Virus record (IMG/VR): IMGVR_UViG_3300031933_000215
Span: 167,819-231,818 of that record
Reading direction: 5' to 3' (one strand)
DNA length: 64,000 nucleotides
From: a virus
Of the stretch, positions 1 through 8,506 are shown in pieces. Position 1 is the first letter of the stretch; each line of letters begins with the position of its first letter. Made by a program: the position numbers and the translations under genes. The notes under the pieces were generated by a model. That model was not told where the DNA came from, searched no databases, and saw only the letters and a program-made list of their open reading frames with translations.

Positions 1-2
1 TC

Positions 3-557
3 CAGTTCAATACCGGGGAAGGCAATGTCCTATTGACCGACGACGTTGGTAACCATGTACTGTTGGATAGTGCTAACACCAACATCCACCTAGAAAACAT
101 CGAAGGCACCATGGTGGAGTTGAACAAACAGGACATCAACTTTTACGCCCCCAACGACCTGAACGGCCTGGTTGACAACAACGTCAATCTGAAGGTCGGG
201 AACAACATGAACATTGACGTGGTCAAAGACATTAGCATCAAGGCGGGTAAAAACTACACGCTCACCGCTGGGGTGGACATCACGACGAACGCTGGAAAGA
301 ACAGCACCCACAACGCTGGTATGAACTACAGTGTGACCGCCCAACAGATGGTGAACGTCCTGGCCATGAAAACCGCAACGGTCACGGGCAATGTCAGTGC
401 GTCCTTAGTCAGTGGTGGGAATGGTCTAAACGTAACCCCCGCAGGGATCACCATGACAGGTGGCACATCAACCATGGGTATGACACCGGCGGGCGTTCAG
501 TTTGAGTCTCCGGCCATGAACATGAAGGTCGGTTCATTCGATGTAAAACAGGGGTAA
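3..557 (+). CDS. Tail spike, gp5/VgrG-like C-terminal part (5' end outside window)
   Basis: The reading frame is open from the first bases of the window, so this is the 3' part of a longer gene. The visible 185 residues are short beta-strand repeats rich in N, D, G, T and V (for example VNLKVGNNMNIDVVKDISI, then SIKAGKNYTLTAG), as in the C-terminal beta-prism of T4 gp5 and VgrG spikes that pierce the outer membrane. The next gene, 4 bases downstream, encodes a PAAR protein, the usual tip partner. The TTG at position 33 could be read as a start but the frame continues upstream and no ribosome site is seen. The family call rests on repeat style and neighbour; any lysozyme or OB domains would lie outside the window. 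Confidence 0.72.
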   Translation, partial: QFNTGEGNVLLTDDVGNHVLLDSANTNIHLENIEGTMVELNKQDINFYAPNDLNGLVDNNVNLKVGNNMNIDVVKDISIKAGKNYTLTAGVDITTNAGKNSTHNAGMNYSVTAQQMVNVLAMKTATVTGNVSASLVSGGNGLNVTPAGITMTGGTSTMGMTPAGVQFESPAMNMKVGSFDVKQG

Positions 558-561
558 CGCA

Positions 562-825
562 ATGCCAGGTATCAGTTTAGTGGGTGTCGACGCCGCTGGC
601 GGAACTATTAACGGTGGTGGTCAAAGTGTCATGACAGTAGACGGTGCACCCGTAGCAGTCGTGGGTGACGCGGTGGCCGGTCACGGTAAGTCCCCACACG
701 CGGCGCCATCAATGACAGCGGGTTCCAGCATCATGCGCATCAACGGAATTCCTGTGTGTCGGGCAGGGGATTCGGCCAGCTGCGGACACGCCGCCAGTGG
801 GCAATCGTGGTTCAATGTGGATTAA
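562..825 (+). CDS. PAAR-motif spike tip protein
   Basis: This 87-residue protein has the PAAR layout: a glycine-rich N-terminus, two PAAR-like beta-hairpins (residues about 30-45, GDAVAGHGKSPH, and 55-75, INGIPVCRAGDSASCGH) and histidine/cysteine positions that could bind the metal ion at the cone apex. PAAR proteins cap VgrG/gp5 trimers in phage tails and type VI secretion systems. It follows the spike gene by 4 bases and is the last plus-strand gene before a bidirectional terminator, so the two form the end of a tail-tip operon. The length is normal for a PAAR domain without an effector extension. Confidence 0.88.
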   Translation: MPGISLVGVDAAGGTINGGGQSVMTVDGAPVAVVGDAVAGHGKSPHAAPSMTAGSSIMRINGIPVCRAGDSASCGHAASGQSWFNVD

Positions 826-834
826 GGACATAAA

Positions 835-852
835 GGCGCCCCGAAGGGCGCC
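835..852. terminator. Bidirectional terminator between convergent genes
   Basis: A 7-bp GC stem (GGCGCCC/GGGCGCC) with a CGAA loop lies between the converging PAAR gene and the acidic head-protein gene. On the plus strand it is followed by AATATGTCG and on the minus strand by TTTATGTCC, the tail seen after most terminators here. Confidence 0.75.
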
Positions 853-880
853 AATATGTCGTCATTTAAGGTAGAACCGA

Positions 881-3181
881 TTAGGCGGTTTCACCTTTTT
901 CTTTTTCTTTTTCTTCTTTTACTGCATGCTGTTTGTGGGTTTTGATGAAATACTCCAAAGTTGAAGCGTACGCTTTTGCTGTGGAAGCAACGTAAGCATG
1001 GAAATCACCTGTCGGTTTGACGAAGTTTCGGACGAGTTCGTTGAGGGTACGAACCGGAAGGTTGGTTCCGGCGCCGACCAACAGCTCGCCAATAGAAGAC
1101 GGACTCTTGCCGTTATTTTCATCCCTGACGATCTTGAACGTAACGTCGACCTTATCCGAAGACATCTTTCTACGGATCTGCTCGTACTTGTCTTGAGCGT
1201 TTTTCGAGTCCTCAAGAACCTTGACAAGAGTTTCCATGGATTTAAGCATACCCTTGATTTCATCCATGGATGGCAGGTCAACCGCGTCCATTTCCGGATT
1301 TGTACCTGTATTTACAGGCACGAAATCGAAGTATGAGAACTTACTCAACGACGGGTTATTATTCCCCTTCACGAACGATTCGATACGCGTCTGGGGTTGT
1401 ACCCACAAGACCAGCGCACGATCCCCTGGAAGGAGTGAGGAGCGTTTGATGCCCTCATAGCCCTTAACATGGTCGGGCAGATCCGATGCCTTTACATCCG
1501 TAGACCCAGGCAGTGGTTTAATGTGTTTCTGCGGGAGCATGAACAGTTCCCGAGCCGTCAGGTCCATAGTGGCTTTCAGGTCCTTTGACTTTGAGAAGTC
1601 GGTCGACATGATGTCGATGCCTTCTTTTATCATGCTCTCGTATTGGCGTGGGTATTGATTGAACATGTAATTAGACACGTCAATCATTGCCTTAATGGTC
1701 TCTGGTTTTGTGGGTCCGAATACCCCGGAAACCATCAAACGTTTACCGCCTTTAACATTTACCTTCTTACTGCCAGCTCCGGACTCAATGGACTCAACTT
1801 CTTTCTTAAGCTGATCCAGTTTCTTCTTGGTACCGGCGACGTCATCGTTGAATTTACCCCAAATGTGCCGGAGTAGTTCAAACAGTTTTTCCATCGCCTT
1901 CTTGCCGGCAGCGATGGTGGCTTTGAAGCCCGACTGGACGCTTTCCAGAGACACCTGGGTTGCGTACTGACGCGAGCTGGTCTGACCGAACGCTTCATTG
2001 GAGGGAATCAGCTGATCGCCACTGAACGACTCGTCCATATGCTCAAGACCAATGCGGATGGACTCGGCGGTAATGGAATCAATACCATCGCCACGTTCCA
2101 GAGCTTTGGTGAGAAGTGAATGGTAGGCTTCCAGAGACTCGCTCACTTTATCAAAATGGGCACCGTCTTGAGCGACCTGGTTCATGTCCTCGACCATCTT
2201 CTCTTCCGGTGAGGTAATGCCCACATCCAGGGACTCGTCTTCTTCAGCACTGACGGAAACATCGCCTTCGCCTTCACCGCTGGCTTCTTCGGTGCCCTTG
2301 GTGTCGGCCGATACCTCTTCTTCCGGCTTGGGAACGTCCTGTTGTGGACCTTCTTTCACTTCGCCAGTAGTTTCGGCTTCGCCGGATTCGGTTTCTTCAG
2401 ACACAGTCACCGGCTGGTGTTCAACATCGCCGTTTACTTCGGCGTCGCCAGCGGTTTCTTCTTCCGGATCACCGGCTTCGGATTCCACGTCGTCAGCTTC
2501 AGAGACCGATTCTTCTTCGGCTTGGGCTTCAGCTTCCGCAGGAGCTTCTTCAGCGGGTCCTTCTTCGACCACGGGTGTTTTCCCAGCTTCTTCCTCTTCC
2601 CCACCTTCTTCGGCGTCAGAGGCCGGCTCTTCACCAGACTGCTCGTCCACTTCTTCTTTTACAGCTTCGGCATCGTCGGCATCGGCTTCAGCAGACTCTT
2701 CCTCGGCATCGTCGGAAGAGGTTTCTTCTTCCTGCTCGCCATCGTCGGAAGCTTCTTCCTCGCCAGCTTCCTCTTCTTCCTCACCGGCTTCGGATTCTTC
2801 GCCGTCTTCTTCGGCTTCTTCCTCGTCCTTTTCTTCAGACTCTTCGTCTTTCTCTTCGGAGTCGTCGTCGGAGGACTCTTCCTCTTCCTCACGCTCCTCT
2901 TCTTCGTCCTTTTCCTCTTCCTCCTCTTCTTCCTTGCTGTCCTCGGAGGAAACGGTCACTTTTTGGTGACCTTGGTCTCTGGTCGTGTGTTTCGGAGCGT
3001 CGTCGGACGCCGCGTCGAGCTCCGCTACCGCCGGCTTGGCTGTATCCGCATCACCGCTCTGTTCATTGCTGGCGTCAGAGAAATCGTCTTTCGGGGTTTC
3101 ACCGTCCTGAACAACAACCTTCTGGTCTTCGTTGTTGTCTTCGTTACTGGACGTCAGCCATTGCTTGATAAATCGAGACAT
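881..3181 (-). CDS. Acidic probable internal head protein
   Basis: This 766-residue protein has two very different parts. Residues about 80-330 are almost pure Glu/Asp with Ser, Ala and Gly, including long runs of E. Residues about 330-760 look globular and helical, with segments such as VSLESVQSGFKATIAAGKK and AMEKLFELLRHIWGKF that resemble the helical regions of phiKZ-family internal head proteins. A prohead protease is encoded at 22 kb, so an acidic scaffold-like propeptide removed during maturation is plausible. Many S-x-E and A-x-E triplets are present, so no single cleavage site can be named. The start is ATG with GAGGAG 6 bases upstream. The head location and processing are inference. 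Confidence 0.5.
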   Translation of the reverse strand: MSRFIKQWLTSSNEDNNEDQKVVVQDGETPKDDFSDASNEQSGDADTAKPAVAELDAASDDAPKHTTRDQGHQKVTVSSEDSKEEEEEEEKDEEEEREEEEESSDDDSEEKDEESEEKDEEEAEEDGEESEAGEEEEEAGEEEASDDGEQEEETSSDDAEEESAEADADDAEAVKEEVDEQSGEEPASDAEEGGEEEEAGKTPVVEEGPAEEAPAEAEAQAEEESVSEADDVESEAGDPEEETAGDAEVNGDVEHQPVTVSEETESGEAETTGEVKEGPQQDVPKPEEEVSADTKGTEEASGEGEGDVSVSAEEDESLDVGITSPEEKMVEDMNQVAQDGAHFDKVSESLEAYHSLLTKALERGDGIDSITAESIRIGLEHMDESFSGDQLIPSNEAFGQTSSRQYATQVSLESVQSGFKATIAAGKKAMEKLFELLRHIWGKFNDDVAGTKKKLDQLKKEVESIESGAGSKKVNVKGGKRLMVSGVFGPTKPETIKAMIDVSNYMFNQYPRQYESMIKEGIDIMSTDFSKSKDLKATMDLTARELFMLPQKHIKPLPGSTDVKASDLPDHVKGYEGIKRSSLLPGDRALVLWVQPQTRIESFVKGNNNPSLSKFSYFDFVPVNTGTNPEMDAVDLPSMDEIKGMLKSMETLVKVLEDSKNAQDKYEQIRRKMSSDKVDVTFKIVRDENNGKSPSSIGELLVGAGTNLPVRTLNELVRNFVKPTGDFHAYVASTAKAYASTLEYFIKTHKQHAVKEEKEKEKGETA

Positions 3182-3272
3182 TAGGATTACTCCTCGTTGC
3201 TACGTAACAAATAGAGCTGTATGCTCCAAAGGAAATGCCCGGCCGGGGGCATGTATGATTCCAAAGCATTGG

Positions 3273-3890
3273 TTACTCTGGGATCAAATTATTGTCTTTT
3301 AGGATCTGCTCCATGATGGCCAAACGCTGTTCGAGTTGGGCGTTTTTCTCCGACAACTCCAACACACGGGCATGGGACGTGGTGCGGTTGCTGATGGCCG
3401 CCGCGCGCGCGGTCTCCAACACCTCGTGCTGTTCGGGTGAGATGGTCCCTTTCATGGGAGCAACACCCAACTCCACTTTTGGTTGCATGCCGATGGTGTC
3501 TGACACCACCGCACCGACTTGATCCTGCAAGAAGGTTAAGTCTATATAATCGGGTAGGGGACCCAAAGACGCACTGAGCACCACATGGTGGTAATTACGA
3601 TGCGAGAGATCGGGGATCGCTTCAATATAACTACTGGGCACGTAGATGGGGGCGCTGGTCTCCGACGTCAGTGTGACGATTGCCACCTTTTCCCGTCGGT
3701 CTTTCTCAAAGACGTTCCGGTCCACCCCCATGGGCTGGTAGTAGTCTTCATAGACATCGAACCCAAGGTTCTCAATGTCCACGAAGTAGCGGATCGCCGC
3801 ACACGTGTACAGCGTGTCGGGCGAAGCGTTCCATGGGGACTTCAGACTGTAACGCCCTTTCATCCCCAACGTTGGGATAATCGATGCCAT
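3273..3890 (-). CDS. Putative virion structural protein
   Basis: This 205-residue protein has a globular N-terminal part, probably mixed alpha/beta (residues 1-150), and a C-terminal coiled-coil segment (about 155-200, with RVLELSEKNAQLEQRLAIM heptads). It is the first gene downstream of the three tail-fibre-like genes and is 7 bases from the nearest, so it is probably co-transcribed with them as a tail or baseplate component. The start is ATG with AGGTT upstream. I do not recognise a named family. Confidence 0.45.
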   Translation of the reverse strand: MASIIPTLGMKGRYSLKSPWNASPDTLYTCAAIRYFVDIENLGFDVYEDYYQPMGVDRNVFEKDRREKVAIVTLTSETSAPIYVPSSYIEAIPDLSHRNYHHVVLSASLGPLPDYIDLTFLQDQVGAVVSDTIGMQPKVELGVAPMKGTISPEQHEVLETARAAAISNRTTSHARVLELSEKNAQLEQRLAIMEQILKDNNLIPE

Positions 3891-3897
3891 GTTAACC

Positions 3898-5028
3898 TCA
3901 TGTTCTTAGGACCTGACGGACAGTGCCGTTGTGGTCGCGATAAAAGACTTTTCGGGTCGTTGTACTGAAACACATCCGGCCCGGTTTTAGAATGTCGTCC
4001 AGATTACCGGCCACCACGGACCAACTCTGACCATCCCAATCGTGACGACTGCCATCACGCAAGTCGTAAACACTCAAGGCATTGCCTGGGCGTTGATGCG
4101 CTTCCCAGATTGCGTTGTCCTGCGAGATCGCCACGTACCCATAAGGAGACGGACCTTTAAAGCGAGCCAAGGATGGATGGTCGTTCAAACTGAAGGTCAA
4201 TGTGGCTTCCGGGACCAATCCAGGTACGTCGTAATTACTGGTCTCGATGGTGAACTGGTCACCATTGCGGGTGACGCGCAGTTGAATCCCGTTCGGTGCT
4301 TCCGCCCAGGGTTTTACTGCATATGGGGCCGTACCACCCAAACTCTCTTTCGTTGGGGCCGGTCCCGTGGCGGGAGTTCCGTCTACCCACAACAACCCTT
4401 CGTTCTGTTCGGCAATGACAATACCACCAATGGTGTTGTAGTCCACGGCAACCTGCATGGCCGAGTCCAAGCCGGAATAGTTGTCCCAAACCGAACGGAA
4501 AACAGTCAACGTGTGGGTGGTCCCATCTGGGTCACGGACGTAGCCGAGTAATAACCCCAACGGGTCGTTCTGCCACGTAGAGGTTGACTTCAAGGTGACG
4601 TCCAATACATAATCTTCATACGCGTCGGGCGATACAAACCCAACCATGGATTTGGTATCGACACTGTTCTTAATGACATCGTTGGTCGCGTCGTAAGTGA
4701 AGCCCGCCAGATCGCCAGGGATGGCGTTATCACTGAAACCCACCTCAGCTTTTGTCGGTGAATTGTTCTGCCAGTTACCCCGGGAGATTTTCTGCCAACT
4801 ATTGAAAACGTATTCGTTGGATTGAAGGGTGGTTTTACTATACCCTAGATCTGTACTATTATTCACCACCGTGGTTTGCTTCACCAACGGGTCGTTCAAA
4901 AAAGAGAACTGACCATCATGGTTATCAATAAACAGGGCATTGTTCACCGGACCCGATGCTCGGGCTAATACCGTTCGTATTTTACTGGTATAACCAAGCA
5001 CTGAGTTCCGTAGAGTGGTCATGTCCAT
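3898..5028 (-). CDS. Tail-fibre-like protein, paralogue A
   Basis: This 376-residue protein is paralogous to the product of the gene at 5444-6505. Both have an N-terminal part, a central beta-rich domain of about 200 residues (here FNSWQKISRG, then FTYDATND, a GLLLGYVRDPDG strand and RVTRNGDQFTIETSNYD) and a C-terminal module with DLRDG, a conserved W and a strand like TTRKVFYRD. The central domain has the look of a concanavalin/LamG-type jelly roll, suggesting carbohydrate binding. Position in a minus-strand virion block and paralogy suggest an adsorption apparatus component. The exact role is unknown. Confidence 0.55.
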   Translation of the reverse strand: MDMTTLRNSVLGYTSKIRTVLARASGPVNNALFIDNHDGQFSFLNDPLVKQTTVVNNSTDLGYSKTTLQSNEYVFNSWQKISRGNWQNNSPTKAEVGFSDNAIPGDLAGFTYDATNDVIKNSVDTKSMVGFVSPDAYEDYVLDVTLKSTSTWQNDPLGLLLGYVRDPDGTTHTLTVFRSVWDNYSGLDSAMQVAVDYNTIGGIVIAEQNEGLLWVDGTPATGPAPTKESLGGTAPYAVKPWAEAPNGIQLRVTRNGDQFTIETSNYDVPGLVPEATLTFSLNDHPSLARFKGPSPYGYVAISQDNAIWEAHQRPGNALSVYDLRDGSRHDWDGQSWSVVAGNLDDILKPGRMCFSTTTRKVFYRDHNGTVRQVLRT

Positions 5029-5043
5029 GTTGTTACCTTTGAG

Positions 5044-5436
5044 TTACATTGGGTTGGACCCGGTTGTGAGGTTCACCCGACTCAGTCGTAAATAACTGTC
5101 GCAGTAATACATCTTACCGGTGGGGGTAGAATAGCACAACGTGTTGGCCCGAAGGAAAGTCTGATCACCGCCATAGGTCGATACCGACCATGTCCCTGCC
5201 GTGAGTACCCACAGCTCAGTTGTTCGCATGTCGATGAACTGCGTCTGTGTTTGGCGGAGGGTGTTGATATCGGAGTCAGTCTCAGCGACCGCCAACGAAC
5301 TGACCGGATAGGCTTCGGTCATAATCAAACCACTGCTACCACCTACCGCGTGAACCAAACTACCATTGGCCGGAAGCGATAGGAAACGACCCACCACCAG
5401 ATCCAGCCATCGTCGAACCGATTGTTTTAATGACAT
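5044..5436 (-). CDS. Short tail-fibre-like protein lacking the central domain
   Basis: This 130-residue protein lies between two longer paralogues. It keeps an N-terminal segment and the C-terminal module (IDMRTTELWVL, the conserved W in GTWSV, and STPTGKMYYCD) but has no central jelly-roll-like domain. It therefore looks like a natural minimal version of the fibre architecture and not a degraded gene: frame, start (ATG with GAGG upstream) and stop are intact. It lies 8 bases downstream of the larger paralogue at 5444-6505. Confidence 0.5.
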   Translation of the reverse strand: MSLKQSVRRWLDLVVGRFLSLPANGSLVHAVGGSSGLIMTEAYPVSSLAVAETDSDINTLRQTQTQFIDMRTTELWVLTAGTWSVSTYGGDQTFLRANTLCYSTPTGKMYYCDSYLRLSRVNLTTGSNPM

Positions 5437-5443
5437 GTTCGCC

Positions 5444-6505
5444 TCACAGTCTTAGGATGTTGTTAGCTGGGTCAACGTAAAAGTATTTCCCAGTGGTGGG
5501 GTTATGATGCATCCAGTTAGGAATCAACTTACCGGTGGTGACCAGATCGGCAACCGTTGTGGACTTAGGCTGCCATGACCCGTCTACGTAATCGTACTGA
5601 GTCATGGTCCTGAGATCCAAGATCGACATGCGGTCCCCGGCGCGTTGCAATACATCCCACGTACTACCGGCCTGCGATTGGCATGCGTACCCGTACCGCT
5701 GGGGCCCACGGAAAACCGCCAATTCAGGGTCGGAGGTAAGATCAATGACTGTTTTTGCTGGCTCATAATAAACCGTCGAGTTGATCTGGCTGGTTTCGAT
5801 GGTAATGATGTCGTCTTCGCGAGTGACTTTCAATCGGATACCGTTAGGCCAATTACCCCACCCGTAAGCGCCTGAGTTTTGGTTGCCTGCAAACGACCCG
5901 GTCGCAGTACTACCATCGGGCCACTTCAATCCACTGAATACATTACGGATTACTAGGTTATCAATCCCCCGGTCTTTTAAAATCCCCATAGGGGCTGCAC
6001 CCATCAACGAACGCATGACATCCAAGGTATGGGTTCGGCCATTCACGTCCGTTGCGTGCGCTATGACCAACCCGATGTAATCGTCATCGTTGTTCGATGA
6101 ACGCAGGATGGTTTCCAACGTGTAGTTGTTGTACCGTTGATTGGAGATAAACCCAATGAAACTTACTGAGTTTACCGTACTCCGAATTCGGTCATTGTCG
6201 GCGTCATACGACCATGAAGTCAATTCGCTGGGGTACGCCTCATCGTCGTATGGGTTATTAGGGTTCTCATCCCCTTTTCGGGCGAACCGTTGCCATTGAT
6301 TAAACACCACGTCAAATGATTCTTTTTGCTCCTGCTGTAGGGCCAATTCCTCATCGGTTTCAATGATGCCCAGTTGATTAACCACCGGTCTCGGTTTGAA
6401 CACACCGTCCTTCATGGCCAATACCTGGTTCTTGGTATTTACTGGCAAGGTGGTTCGTTGGTTGAACGCGGTGGCAAACCGTTTTAACGCGGCAACCACG
6501 GTCAT
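5444..6505 (-). CDS. Tail-fibre-like protein, paralogue B
   Basis: This 353-residue protein shares the plan of the product at 3898-5028. Matching segments include FNQWQRFARKG, SWSYDADNDRIRST, IGLVIAHATDVNGRTH, GIRLKVTREDDIITIETS and the C-terminal module (LDLRTMTQYDYVDGSW, then PTTGKYFYVD). It is the first gene of the three-fibre set, downstream of a strong minus-strand hairpin. Start: ATG with GAGG about 9 bases upstream. Receptor binding is a reasonable inference but cannot be shown from sequence. Confidence 0.55.
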   Translation of the reverse strand: MTVVAALKRFATAFNQRTTLPVNTKNQVLAMKDGVFKPRPVVNQLGIIETDEELALQQEQKESFDVVFNQWQRFARKGDENPNNPYDDEAYPSELTSWSYDADNDRIRSTVNSVSFIGFISNQRYNNYTLETILRSSNNDDDYIGLVIAHATDVNGRTHTLDVMRSLMGAAPMGILKDRGIDNLVIRNVFSGLKWPDGSTATGSFAGNQNSGAYGWGNWPNGIRLKVTREDDIITIETSQINSTVYYEPAKTVIDLTSDPELAVFRGPQRYGYACQSQAGSTWDVLQRAGDRMSILDLRTMTQYDYVDGSWQPKSTTVADLVTTGKLIPNWMHHNPTTGKYFYVDPANNILRL

Positions 6506-6566
6506 GTTAATACCTCACTTGGTTTTCAAAAAAAAATAACAACTATCGCCGGCATGTTGTTTGAGA

Positions 6567-6600
6567 ATTATAAAGGGGGCTTTCGCTCCCCCTTTATAAT
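6567..6600 (-). terminator. Strong hairpin terminator after the baseplate-like gene
   Basis: A perfect 13-bp stem (ATTATAAAGGGGG/CCCCCTTTATAAT) with an 8-base loop lies downstream of the gene at 6636-7955. Its A/T-rich outer half gives it an oligo-U-like tail in either direction. Confidence 0.7.
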
Positions 6601-6635
6601 GTTATTTTGTCCAACAAAACCAACTACCAAACTCT

Positions 6636-7955
6636 TTAACCATTACCTGTCAACTCTTCTACCGTTGGCTTACCCACAATCAGGTAGTTCGCATTTTCGT
6701 ATGGGAAAATAACATACGAAACACCGCCCCGGGTGATCCGATTCATGGTCACTGGGAGCTCGCTGGTCGGACTCAGAGTCTCTGCGATTTTGACCGCTTC
6801 ACTCAACAGGGTAAAGAACTCTTGAGTGCGCGGTTGCATCCGGTTGTAATCGGAAGATTCGTTAGAGACAATGAGGTAGTCCTCAAACTTACTGTAAAAG
6901 CTGGTAATGCCGTCCTGGTTTTGTGGGTTACCCACAACCCCAAATGCCAGCGACTTGTACAATAGGTTTGAAAGCTCGTACTCGTTGTTGATCCACGCAT
7001 CGTTATACTGCGGTCCCAGTGTGGTCTTCCGTAACAGGCTGGTGATGTCTTTTGGCTTCACCGTAGGACTGTAGATACCCGCTTTCAGTTCACGGTTGGG
7101 TACGCCGTAATGAGTCCAGAACGGTGTGATCACAAACTCAGTGGTGATGAAGATCTCAGGTAGGATCTTGGACCAGTCATCTTCACCGTACTCGCTGTTA
7201 GCCAAGATGTAATCGACAATCGCCTGTTTCATCTTGTCGGGGTTATTACCCGCTGGACCATAAATGATGAGCAACCACTCGGTCGGGATTTCCCAACCGG
7301 TGTCGTTGGGGTCCACGTAATTAAAGCGCAGCGCTTTCAGGTCCGTGTATGGGTACTCACCCCGAGTGATTTCCACCTCACCCAGTTTCTCCACCAAGTC
7401 GAACTGATTCAACCGTTGCTGTACCCGCACCGGGTCCAAGAAGAAATCATCAATTGGGGTAAACGGTGGGATGACTTCAATCTGAGATTCGTCGTATTGG
7501 TACCGGAAGGCCGCGTCGGACAGCCAGACCGAAATGTAGTTTTCTTCACCGAGCTGCGAATCGGTAAAGCTGACCCAAGTGGGCATCCAAAGACCGTCCG
7601 AACGCTCCAACGGGCCAAATGTGAAATCGGCTATTTGATCAGCAAATTCAGCCTTGACCATCTGCAGAAAAGCGGTTCGGTCACTGCTGATTGACTGCTC
7701 GTTGGCCCGGTCGTAAATGTACTGACCCAGCGTCAGTATACGGGTCACCAACGTCATGTTCGGGTTAACTGGTTGGTTGTCCTTTACGCTATGAAACGAA
7801 ACAAGAGTCGTTACTGGAGCTTGTTCATCGGTGTGGTACGTTTTGTCTTTGGCATAGGTGGATGAATGCGTGGAAAGTTCGCCAAAACGGGCGACTGCAT
7901 CACGTGTGTTATCGACCAACGTCGAATAGCTGAAAAACCCTTTCAGTACAAACAT
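6636..7955 (-). CDS. Putative baseplate or tail structural protein
   Basis: This 439-residue soluble protein has no signal peptide or membrane segment. Visible landmarks are FGPLERSDGLWMPTWVSF, a proline-rich VIPPFTPIDDFFLDP stretch and an aromatic-rich C-terminal half. It is the first gene of the minus-strand virion block next to the fibre paralogues; in phiKZ a comparable structural gene stands at this place, recalled from family order and not demonstrated here. Start: ATG preceded by AAAGGAAAAATAGGC. It has its own terminator at 6567-6600. Confidence 0.45.
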   Translation of the reverse strand: MFVLKGFFSYSTLVDNTRDAVARFGELSTHSSTYAKDKTYHTDEQAPVTTLVSFHSVKDNQPVNPNMTLVTRILTLGQYIYDRANEQSISSDRTAFLQMVKAEFADQIADFTFGPLERSDGLWMPTWVSFTDSQLGEENYISVWLSDAAFRYQYDESQIEVIPPFTPIDDFFLDPVRVQQRLNQFDLVEKLGEVEITRGEYPYTDLKALRFNYVDPNDTGWEIPTEWLLIIYGPAGNNPDKMKQAIVDYILANSEYGEDDWSKILPEIFITTEFVITPFWTHYGVPNRELKAGIYSPTVKPKDITSLLRKTTLGPQYNDAWINNEYELSNLLYKSLAFGVVGNPQNQDGITSFYSKFEDYLIVSNESSDYNRMQPRTQEFFTLLSEAVKIAETLSPTSELPVTMNRITRGGVSYVIFPYENANYLIVGKPTVEELTGNG

Positions 7956-8164
7956 GCCTATTTTTCCTTTAATAAAGGTTGAAATCGATTGCGAGTTCCT
8001 ATAAAATCAACGGGCGATGCGGGAGTTAACCCCCGGTCGTCGGTTCGTTCCTAATAGCAATATCGGGAGTTTAGCGCTGTTACCTACCGTAAATGTGAAA
8101 AGACCTTCGTGACGGCCTAAGGTAGGAGTAGTATCACAACATGACAACTGTCACGAGGTAGTGC
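7956..8164. promoter_or_regulatory. Divergent intergenic region
   Basis: These 209 bases separate the diverging genes at 7955 (minus) and 8165 (plus), so at least one promoter for each strand is expected. I see a short inverted repeat TGACA-AC-TGTCA near 8142 and the ribosome site GAGG before 8165. There is no copy of the CTATATCAC motif and no recognisable sigma70 pair. Confidence 0.35.
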
Positions 8165-8503
8165 ATGTTATCAACCATACTAAAAGCCCTTGTGGTGGTC
8201 TGGCCTTTCTTCAAAGCCCTGATCTTTAAAGACCGTTCAGCCATGGAAGTGTTGAGCGATAATAAGCAGTTCACTGGCATGTTCGTAGTGTTGGTGGTGG
8301 TGGCTTTGATGTTTTACGTGACGTTGAACGAACTTTCTGAAACGAAAGTGGTTCTTCAAGCACGGGAGCAAGAATTGAGTCAACTCCAAAAGCGCTGTCG
8401 AACACCGGTGGTTCCAGGTGTCAATTCGCCTGTAATAGAAAAAGACGAAGAACCGCCGTTCGATAAGAGTCCGGTCCTAGAACTGCTGGACATCGAAGGA
8501 TAA
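8165..8503 (+). CDS. Small membrane protein, possible inner-membrane spanin
   Basis: This 112-residue protein has a hydrophobic N-terminus (residues 3-21), a clear transmembrane segment (about 39-57, GMFVVLVVVALMFYVTL) and then a charged stretch with coiled-coil character (NELSETKVVLQAREQELSQLQ). The next gene, 3 bases away, encodes a proline-rich lipoprotein. A membrane-anchored coiled-coil protein followed by a lipoprotein is the pattern of two-component spanins, which fuse inner and outer membranes at lysis. Two hydrophobic segments are unusual for an i-spanin, so this is only a hypothesis. Start: ATG with GAGG 7 bases upstream. Confidence 0.45.
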   Translation: MLSTILKALVVVWPFFKALIFKDRSAMEVLSDNKQFTGMFVVLVVVALMFYVTLNELSETKVVLQAREQELSQLQKRCRTPVVPGVNSPVIEKDEEPPFDKSPVLELLDIEG

Positions 8504-8506
8504 AAC

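Noticed and set aside
853-863. TATG after terminator hairpins as late promoters for the next gene.
   Set aside because: At convergent gene ends there is no gene downstream on that strand, so a terminator role fits better; the promoter reading remains open only where a gene follows.
2184-3184. Long plus-strand open frames opposite the acidic head gene, rich in Ser or Phe.
   Set aside because: They are the complement of the Glu-codon runs on the minus strand; they lack ribosome sites and the minus-strand frame has normal signals.
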